Part shown: in pieces, positions 58,763 through 64,000 of the stretch | How the letters are laid out: each line of letters begins with the position of its first letter | Position numbering within the stretch: the first letter of the stretch is position 1 | NCBI GenBank assembly: GCA_015060115.1 | Contig: SUZB01000011.1 | Coordinates: forward strand, 1-64,000 | Reading direction: 5' to 3' | Origin: Rikenellaceae bacterium | GTDB taxonomy: Bacteria; Bacteroidota; Bacteroidia; Bacteroidales; Rikenellaceae | Length of the DNA: 64,000 bases | Program-made: the position numbers and the translations under genes | The notes under the pieces: generated by a model | Told to the model about the DNA's origin: nothing | The model's database searches: none | Seen by the model: only the letters and a program-made list of their open reading frames with translations

Positions 58763-59504
58763 ATAGAGTCGTCGCCTGCTGGTCGATGATGCGTAGCGAA
58801 AGCTCGCCTAGGTAGATGTCAATAATGCCGATGCAACATATCTCTCCTTTGGGTAGAGGCTCACTGCCATAGATTGTGGCATCATTGACCGCTACAGCAA
58901 GGGTGTCGCGACCATCGGTAATATGGCGTATTGAGGGTAGTGGCAAGCCAAGGCTGTCGCAGTCGAGCCACGCCATATCCTTTTCGATAAACTCCACGCT
59001 GTCGATACGCACATAGCGAAGCATATCGTTTGGGGATATATCGCGGATAGTGCGCAAAAGGGCTTTGGGAGGTGTCGTGAGTAGGGTATCTATGGTTGTG
59101 TGAAGCGCTATATCGCTATCTGTGAGTCGGTCTACGCTGTACTCTGCTGTGGGTTGTTTGCCGATAACGAGGCGCTGACCCTCGCGGGCAAGGTATAGCC
59201 CAGAGCAGTGCACCGTAACCTCGGAGTATAGAGGTAGCGAGATATCGGAGTTAGTGCTCTCTACCTGAAGTGCAATGCCAGCCGTTTCGTCGGCGATAAC
59301 TACGGTGTTCGTAATCTCACCCATCTTATCGTTAGCGATAACACGACCACAAATCGAGATGTCATCTTTGAGCAATACCGCTTCATAGCGCACAAGCGAA
59401 CCAAGGTGGGCAATCGATATCTCTCGCTCCCACGCTGCTCTTTGCTCGGTAGTGCAGCCCACAGCAATAAGCAAGGCGCTAATAAGCCACAGCATCACTC
59501 TCAT
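58761..59504 (-). CDS. DUF5689-like lipoprotein (second of a pair)
   Basis: A 247-residue lipoprotein (lipobox AVGC, Cys17; a start at the Met four codons in would also give a signal). The mature part has an OB-fold-like beta pattern: ISICGRVIANDKMGEITNTVVIADETAGIALQV, the arrangement of DUF5689 domains (GxVxSxDxxGNxxxxxxIQDxTGGI). It overlaps the preceding paralogous gene by 26 bases. Function unknown; DUF5689 proteins are outer-envelope lipoproteins often linked with nucleic-acid-binding-like OB folds or nuclease/phosphatase domains. That link is general knowledge, not shown here. Confidence 0.78.
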   Translation of the reverse strand: MRVMLWLISALLIAVGCTTEQRAAWEREISIAHLGSLVRYEAVLLKDDISICGRVIANDKMGEITNTVVIADETAGIALQVESTNSDISLPLYSEVTVHCSGLYLAREGQRLVIGKQPTAEYSVDRLTDSDIALHTTIDTLLTTPPKALLRTIRDISPNDMLRYVRIDSVEFIEKDMAWLDCDSLGLPLPSIRHITDGRDTLAVAVNDATIYGSEPLPKGEICCIGIIDIYLGELSLRIIDQQATTL

Positions 59505-60264
59505 AGCGCATCTTTAGGGTGTAGATAGGTTGTCCATCAAACTTGCCACTCTCGAGAATGCCAGATACGGAGTGCAATATATTGGGTAGGGCGTTGTCGG
59601 CAAATGTGGCGTAGTCTCGTGTATAAATGGTTAGTGAGTCGCCACGCGGGTCGATGTAGAGTGATGTGCCACGCCATACGGCATCGTCGAGGGTCATTGT
59701 GAGAGAGTCAATGCTTGTTGATGCAACAAGCTTAAGCGAATCTATGCGCACCAAGCGACCACAATCATTGGGCGTAATGTCGCAAATATCAATATCTTGG
59801 GCAGTGAGAGGCTCAACCGAAAGACCGCTATGCACAACCTCGTCTACTCGCTCTCTACTCTCCAGATAGTCGATGTCATAGAGACTTGATTGCTCCGAAT
59901 AGCGACCTATCTGCAACACTCCACGAGTGTACACGGCGGCACAACCCTCAATTGTAAGTGCCACCTCTAAACCTTCGGGATAGAGCCCATGTAGCGTAGG
60001 ATAGCCCACCATAACCTCCACAGCGCCTGTGGCATCTTCGACAATAAACGATGAATAGAAGTTTTTCTCCTTGTCGGACGAGGTGATGCGACCACGAAGC
60101 GTGATAGGCTCCTTGACACGCTCCGTACCCCGGACAATATCTTGTCGAAGTTCGGCTATCGAGCTGTTGGATTGTGGCAGGATATCCTCAATAAGAGGCT
60201 TGTCGGCCACATTGTAGCAGCCGACAAGCATCAATACCATAAATATAGTTAGTAACCTTGCCAA
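59479..60264 (-). CDS. DUF5689-like lipoprotein (first of a pair)
   Basis: A 261-residue lipoprotein (lipobox LVGC, Cys16). An OB-like segment (about 50-115: PITLRGRITSSDKEKNFYSSFIVEDATGAVEVMVG) is the DUF5689 signature. A second beta-rich part follows. It resembles the next gene in order of motifs (…DITPNDCGRLVRIDSLKLV… versus …DISPNDMLRYVRIDSVEFI…), so the two are tandem paralogues. It starts 13 bp after recQ on the same strand, suggesting an odd pairing of a helicase with envelope lipoproteins. Confidence 0.8.
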   Translation of the reverse strand: MARLLTIFMVLMLVGCYNVADKPLIEDILPQSNSSIAELRQDIVRGTERVKEPITLRGRITSSDKEKNFYSSFIVEDATGAVEVMVGYPTLHGLYPEGLEVALTIEGCAAVYTRGVLQIGRYSEQSSLYDIDYLESRERVDEVVHSGLSVEPLTAQDIDICDITPNDCGRLVRIDSLKLVASTSIDSLTMTLDDAVWRGTSLYIDPRGDSLTIYTRDYATFADNALPNILHSVSGILESGKFDGQPIYTLKMRYESDAVAY

Positions 60265-60277
60265 TATGTTGTTGGGG

Positions 60278-62467
60278 TTAGTTCGCTACCTCGGAGATAA
60301 ACTTGATGCGCACCAAGCGAATCTCCTCCTCGCTATACTCCGAGCCAAGCTCCTCGATAGCATCGTCCAACGAGTCAGTCTCGGCATCCTCCTTAAAATA
60401 TAGGTAGATATCATCAACCTTATCCTTATCCATAATGGTGTTGAGGTAGTACTGAATATCGAGCCTTGTACCTGAGTTTACGATAGCCTCAATCTCGGTG
60501 AGTAGCTCGTCCATATCGAGGTTACGCGCACGAGCAATATCCTCGAAATCCATCTTGCGGTCGATAGACTGGATGATGAAAATCTTGTTGTTCGACTTGT
60601 TGGCAACGCTCTTAACAACTAAGTCCTGAGGTCGGATAATCTCCTTCTCATCGACATATAGCTTGATGAGCTTGATAAACTCTGCACCAAACTTCTGTGC
60701 CTTGCCTGCACCGACACCCGAGATAGTCTGCAACTCCTCCATTGTGATGGGATACTGAATCGACATATCCTCCAACGAGGGGTCTTGGAAGATGACATAG
60801 GGGGGCAAGTTGTTCTGCTTAGCCACCTTACGGCGTAAATCCTTGAGCATAGCAAATAGCTCCTCGTCTGCTGCTCCACTACCCTTCATCGGGCCTGCCA
60901 TCTGCTCCTCATCTTCCGCGTCGTAGTCGTGGTCAAGGGTAATAGTTACCTTTGTGGGCTTCTTGATATAGGCATCACCCTTGGCATTAACCGAGATAAG
61001 GCCGTAGTTCTCGATATTCTTGTCGATAAGGCCCATAATAAGTGCCTGGCGCACAACGGCGTTCCAGAACTTTTCGTCTTTATCCTTACCTGCACCGAAA
61101 ATCTCGAGTTTGTTGTGGCCGTAGCTCTTGATAAGTGCTGTAACCTTACCGGTAAGCACAGCGATAAGGTGCTCAATCTTAAACTTGTCGCCAATCTCCT
61201 TTAGAGCCTCCAAGGCCAGCTGCATCTCGTTGTGAGCCTCCACCTTAGGCTTTGGATTGCAGCAGTTGTCGCAATTGCCACAGTTATCTACGGTATACTC
61301 CTCGCCAAAGTAGTGAAGCAACGACTTACGCCTACACATCGAGCTCTCGGCATACGACACTGTCTCGACAAGTAGCAATTTACCAATCTCTTGCTCCGCT
61401 ACGGGCTTGCCCTGCATAAACTTCTCGAGCTTCTGGATATCCTTGTAGCTGTAGAATGTGAGGCAGTGGCCCTCACCACCATCACGGCCAGCACGACCAG
61501 TCTCCTGATAGTAACCCTCCAACGACTTGGGAATATCGTAGTGGATAACATAGCGCACATCGGGCTTGTCGATGCCCATACCAAAGGCAATGGTTGCGAC
61601 GATGACATCGACCCTCTCGTGCAGGAAGGAATCTTGGTTGTCGGCGCGTGTCTGCGCATCCATACCTGCGTGGTATGCCAAGGCTTTGATGCCGTTGGCT
61701 ACGAGCAACTCGGCCAGCTCCTCAACCTTTTTACGGCTAAGGCAGTAGATGATGCCACTCTTGCCATCGTGCTGCTTGATAAAGCGAATGATGTCGTGGT
61801 CTACATTGTGCTTGGGGCGTAGCTCATAGTATAGGTTGGGTCGGTTGAACGACGAGCGAAATACCGTAGCATCGGTCATACCGAGGTTCTTCTGAATATC
61901 CATCTGTACCTTGGGTGTTGCCGTTGCCGTTAGTGCAATGAGTGGCGCTGTGCCAATATCATTGATGATAGGGCGAATACGGCGGTACTCAGGGCGGAAA
62001 TCGTGGCCCCACTCCGAGATACAGTGTGCCTCGTCAATGGCGTAGAACGAAATCTTAATTTTACGCAAGAAGGCGATATTATCCTCCTTGGTTAGCGACT
62101 CGGGGGCGAAATAGAGAAGCTTGGTGCGTCCTGCCAGGACATCCTCTCTAACTTGGGTGATTGCCGCCTTGTTGAGCGATGAGTTGAGAAAATGTGCAAT
62201 GCCCGACTCTGTTGAGAAGGTACGCATAGCATCGACCTGATTCTTCATCAGGGCGATAAGTGGCGATATGACAATGGCCACGCCGTCCATAATAAGCGCA
62301 GGCAACTGGTAGCATAGCGATTTACCACCACCGGTGGGCATAAGGACAAATGTGTCCTTGCCGGCGAGCACATTTTTGATGACCGCCTCCTGGTTGCCTT
62401 TGAACGACGAAAAGCCAAAATATTCGTGTAACTTTTCGGTTAATAATCCTTCACGCATAGTGTCCAT
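60278..62467 (-). CDS. recQ: ATP-dependent DNA helicase RecQ
   Basis: A 729-residue superfamily 2 helicase; I start it at MDTMREGLLTEKL because the 19 codons upstream are poly-Lys/Phe from AT-rich DNA. Helicase motifs: Walker A MPTGGGKSLCYQLPAL, DEAH box AIDEAHCISEWGHDFRPEY, motif VI QETGRAGRDG. The zinc-binding cysteines are in CRRKSLLHYFGEEYTVDNCGNCDNC. A winged-helix RQC domain and an HRDC domain (about 540-620) follow, then a C-terminal helical extension common in Bacteroidetes RecQ. It functions in recombination and fork repair. A -7 box (TATATTTG) lies at 62500-62493. Confidence 0.96.
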   Translation of the reverse strand: MDTMREGLLTEKLHEYFGFSSFKGNQEAVIKNVLAGKDTFVLMPTGGGKSLCYQLPALIMDGVAIVISPLIALMKNQVDAMRTFSTESGIAHFLNSSLNKAAITQVREDVLAGRTKLLYFAPESLTKEDNIAFLRKIKISFYAIDEAHCISEWGHDFRPEYRRIRPIINDIGTAPLIALTATATPKVQMDIQKNLGMTDATVFRSSFNRPNLYYELRPKHNVDHDIIRFIKQHDGKSGIIYCLSRKKVEELAELLVANGIKALAYHAGMDAQTRADNQDSFLHERVDVIVATIAFGMGIDKPDVRYVIHYDIPKSLEGYYQETGRAGRDGGEGHCLTFYSYKDIQKLEKFMQGKPVAEQEIGKLLLVETVSYAESSMCRRKSLLHYFGEEYTVDNCGNCDNCCNPKPKVEAHNEMQLALEALKEIGDKFKIEHLIAVLTGKVTALIKSYGHNKLEIFGAGKDKDEKFWNAVVRQALIMGLIDKNIENYGLISVNAKGDAYIKKPTKVTITLDHDYDAEDEEQMAGPMKGSGAADEELFAMLKDLRRKVAKQNNLPPYVIFQDPSLEDMSIQYPITMEELQTISGVGAGKAQKFGAEFIKLIKLYVDEKEIIRPQDLVVKSVANKSNNKIFIIQSIDRKMDFEDIARARNLDMDELLTEIEAIVNSGTRLDIQYYLNTIMDKDKVDDIYLYFKEDAETDSLDDAIEELGSEYSEEEIRLVRIKFISEVAN

Positions 62468-62492
62468 AAAAAACTGTCGTAAAAAATTTACC

Positions 62493-62532
62493 CAAATATA
62501 GTGTTTTTTTTTGAAAAAAAGCAATAACTTTG
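62493..62532. promoter_or_regulatory. divergent promoter region of recQ and the LptB-type ABC gene
   Basis: Minus strand: ATTG (62525-62522), 21 nt, TATATTTG (62500-62493) for recQ. Plus strand: TAACTTTG (62525-62532) for the ABC gene without a good -33. The two sites overlap, so initiation may be mutually exclusive. Confidence 0.45.
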
Positions 62533-62553
62533 TAAAAAATTACAAAGAAAAAT

Positions 62554-63420
62554 ATGAGGCTATATACAAGTGAGTTGATAAAATCCTATAAATCACGAGT
62601 TGTCGTCAATCATGTATCGATTGATGTCAAGCAGGGTGAGATTGTAGGTTTGCTCGGCCCTAACGGTGCAGGTAAGACCACTACCTTTTATATGATAGTA
62701 GGCCTTATCAAGCCCAACGAGGGTCGCATATTCCTCGAAGATGACAACGGCAAGGTTACCGATATCACCTCGTTGCCCGTATATCGTCGTGCCCAGATGG
62801 GCGTAGGCTACTTGGCTCAGGAGGCCTCGGTATTTCGCCGCCTTTCGGTCGAGGACAATATCCGCGCCGTATTGGAGATGACCTCCTACTCGAAGCAGTA
62901 TCAGAGGGAGCGCGTTGAGGAGCTTATCGAGGAGTTCCGCTTGCAGAAGGTGCGCAAGAGCTATGGTAACCAACTTTCGGGTGGTGAGCGCCGTAGAACA
63001 GAGATTGCGCGTGCCGTAGCCATCAACCCCGCATTTATCCTTCTCGATGAGCCATTTGCAGGTGTCGATCCCATTGCTGTGGAGGACATCCAGAGCATTG
63101 TAGGTACGCTTAAGGATAAGAATATTGGTGTGATTATCACCGACCACAATGTCGATGAGACCCTTGCCATCACCGACCGCACATATCTGCTCTACGAGGG
63201 TAAGATTCTCAAGACCGGTACGGCTGAGGATTTGGCTGCCGACGAGATGGTGCGCCGTGTATACCTCGGTAGCAACTTCGAGTTGCGTACCTCGCCTCAG
63301 ATTGCTCGCCAGCGTAAGGAGCAGGAGGAGGCAGCTCGACAGGAGGCATTGCGAGCCTTGGGCCATGTGTCGCCCACGGTGGAGGATGCCGAAGATGACG
63401 ATGACGATGACGAAGAATAA
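62554..63420 (+). CDS. lptB: LPS export ABC transporter ATPase (LptB)
   Basis: A 288-residue ABC ATPase that powers lipopolysaccharide extraction with LptF/LptG. It has Walker [10 protein letters not shown] (about 35-43), Q-loop [15 protein letters not shown], signature LSGGERRR, and Walker [14 protein letters not shown]; the [10 protein letters not shown] stretch is LptB-specific. It is longer than E. coli LptB (241) because of a C-terminal charged tail (about 250-288) ending in Asp/Glu repeats. The ATPase gene precedes aroA by 24 bp. Other lpt genes are not in the window. Confidence 0.95.
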   Translation: MRLYTSELIKSYKSRVVVNHVSIDVKQGEIVGLLGPNGAGKTTTFYMIVGLIKPNEGRIFLEDDNGKVTDITSLPVYRRAQMGVGYLAQEASVFRRLSVEDNIRAVLEMTSYSKQYQRERVEELIEEFRLQKVRKSYGNQLSGGERRRTEIARAVAINPAFILLDEPFAGVDPIAVEDIQSIVGTLKDKNIGVIITDHNVDETLAITDRTYLLYEGKILKTGTAEDLAADEMVRRVYLGSNFELRTSPQIARQRKEQEEAARQEALRALGHVSPTVEDAEDDDDDDEE

Positions 63421-63444
63421 TCTTTAGGGAGTTTCCTTATATAT

Positions 63445-64000
63445 ATGGATGATAGTACGGTTCCTTTAGGGAATAGATTGAAGGGGGCAATAACGCCTCC
63501 ATGCTCAAAGAGCTATGCTCAACGCGCCTTGGCTGCGGCACTTCTTGCCAAGGGGCGTACCACACTGCGTGGTATCGAGCTTTGCCGCGATACACGCTCG
63601 GCGATAGCGGCCATCAAGAGCCTTGGTGCCGAGGTCGAGATTTTAGACGACAACACACTGCAAATCACAGGAGGTCTTAGCCCTCGCTCTGCGAGGCTGA
63701 ATGTCGGCGAGTCGGGACTTGCCGCCCGCCTCTTTACGCCCATAGCCTCACTCCACGATGAGCCTATCGTTATTGAGGGTGAGGGCACTCTGCGCCACCG
63801 CCCAATGTCGATGATGGTGGTGCCTCTCAAGGAGTTGGGTGTCGATGTGCGTGATGGTGGCGGTCGTCTGCCTATCGAGGTGTGTGGCCCTATTCGCGGT
63901 GGCAGGGTTACGGTCGATGGCTCTATGTCGTCGCAGTTCGTAACAGGCCTTCTAATTGCCCTCCCGCTTGCTGAGCGCGATACCACTATCGAGGTTGAGG
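63445..64000 (+). CDS. aroA: 3-phosphoshikimate 1-carboxyvinyltransferase (partial, 3' end outside window)
   Basis: The first 185 codons of EPSP synthase, the sixth step of the shikimate pathway and the target class of glyphosate. The start ATG at 63445 gives MDDSTVPLGNRLKGAITPP. PPCSKSYAQRALAAALLA is the conserved N-terminal substrate-binding motif, with Cys where Gly is usual before SKS. GESGLAARLFTP corresponds to the GNSGTxxRLL block, EGEGTLRHRPM to the GxxxLxxRPM block, and GSMSSQFVTGLLIALP to the S-SSQF motif. The gene is open at the right edge. Confidence 0.94.
   Translation, partial: MDDSTVPLGNRLKGAITPPCSKSYAQRALAAALLAKGRTTLRGIELCRDTRSAIAAIKSLGAEVEILDDNTLQITGGLSPRSARLNVGESGLAARLFTPIASLHDEPIVIEGEGTLRHRPMSMMVVPLKELGVDVRDGGGRLPIEVCGPIRGGRVTVDGSMSSQFVTGLLIALPLAERDTTIEVE

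Noticed and set aside
62593..63366. Minus-strand open frame of 257 codons opposite lptB
   Set aside because: Antisense to an intact ABC ATPase with Walker A, signature and Walker B; no domain in the shadow.

Overview
The window reads as the chromosome of a gut-type Bacteroidales bacterium. The evidence is a SusC/SusD glycan-uptake locus, BACON and fimbrillin-like lipoproteins, DUF5606 and DUF5689 proteins, an S46 peptidase, and repeated promoters of the Bacteroidetes form TTTG-N19..21-TAnnTTTG. The balanced base composition and gene content suggest Alistipes/Rikenellaceae, but the genus is my inference only. Apart from the AroA gene at the right edge and a possible fragment at the left edge, the genes look intact. 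I see no rRNA, tRNA, transposase, prophage or CRISPR array.

Layout. 1-11.6 kb (minus strand): a beta-glucan polysaccharide utilization locus in the order susC, susD, SusE/F-like surface binding lipoprotein, GH16 endo-glucanase with BACON, EF-hand-like and leucine-rich segments, and GH3 beta-glucosidase. An internal hairpin lies before the enzymes. 12-18.8 kb (minus): a compact [FeFe]-hydrogenase operon, hydA-hydE-hydG-hydF, followed by hpt, queE and a FtsB/DivIC-like gene, with a strong promoter before hydA. 18.8-23.1 kb (minus): a second GH3 enzyme, a YhcC-like radical SAM protein and tsaD. 23.2-33.3 kb (plus): a long envelope run with tamB, exbB, exbD, tonB, a DUF1573 protein, an MBL hydrolase, trmD, lpxB and an FAH-family protein. 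33.3-34.8 kb: two near-identical 120-bp direct repeats bracket an AraC regulator and a divergent gene for a small 11-residue-repeat protein. 35-41 kb (minus): a lipoprotein, a DPP11-type S46 peptidase, maf, a small ORF, an ECF-type sigma factor and fabD. 41-48.7 kb: a membrane-anchored TPR-HTH regulator divergent from three surface lipoproteins. 48.7-56.6 kb (minus): GNAT, ROK regulator, four-helix-bundle protein, a fimbrillin/Fn3 lipoprotein with a 46-residue leader gene, DUF5606 and MscS. 56.7-64 kb: serB, rsmA, two DUF5689 lipoproteins with recQ, then an LptB-type ATPase gene and the start of aroA.

The intergenic DNA is unusual. It carries heptamer arrays (TTGTTAG-like), octamer arrays (TTAAGACC-like), 92-bp imperfect palindromes (three in tandem near 54.1-54.5 kb) and GC hairpins. 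There are four runs of exactly nine C on the plus strand; two of these are G9 tracts inside the 5' parts of coding genes (susC and the 46-residue leader gene), making them candidates for phase variation.

The leads I rate highest are the G9-controlled leader/lipoprotein pair and G9 susC, the repeat-flanked AraC/small-protein cassette, the complete hydrogenase operon with non-canonical H-cluster motifs, and the transmembrane regulator facing a lipoprotein operon.
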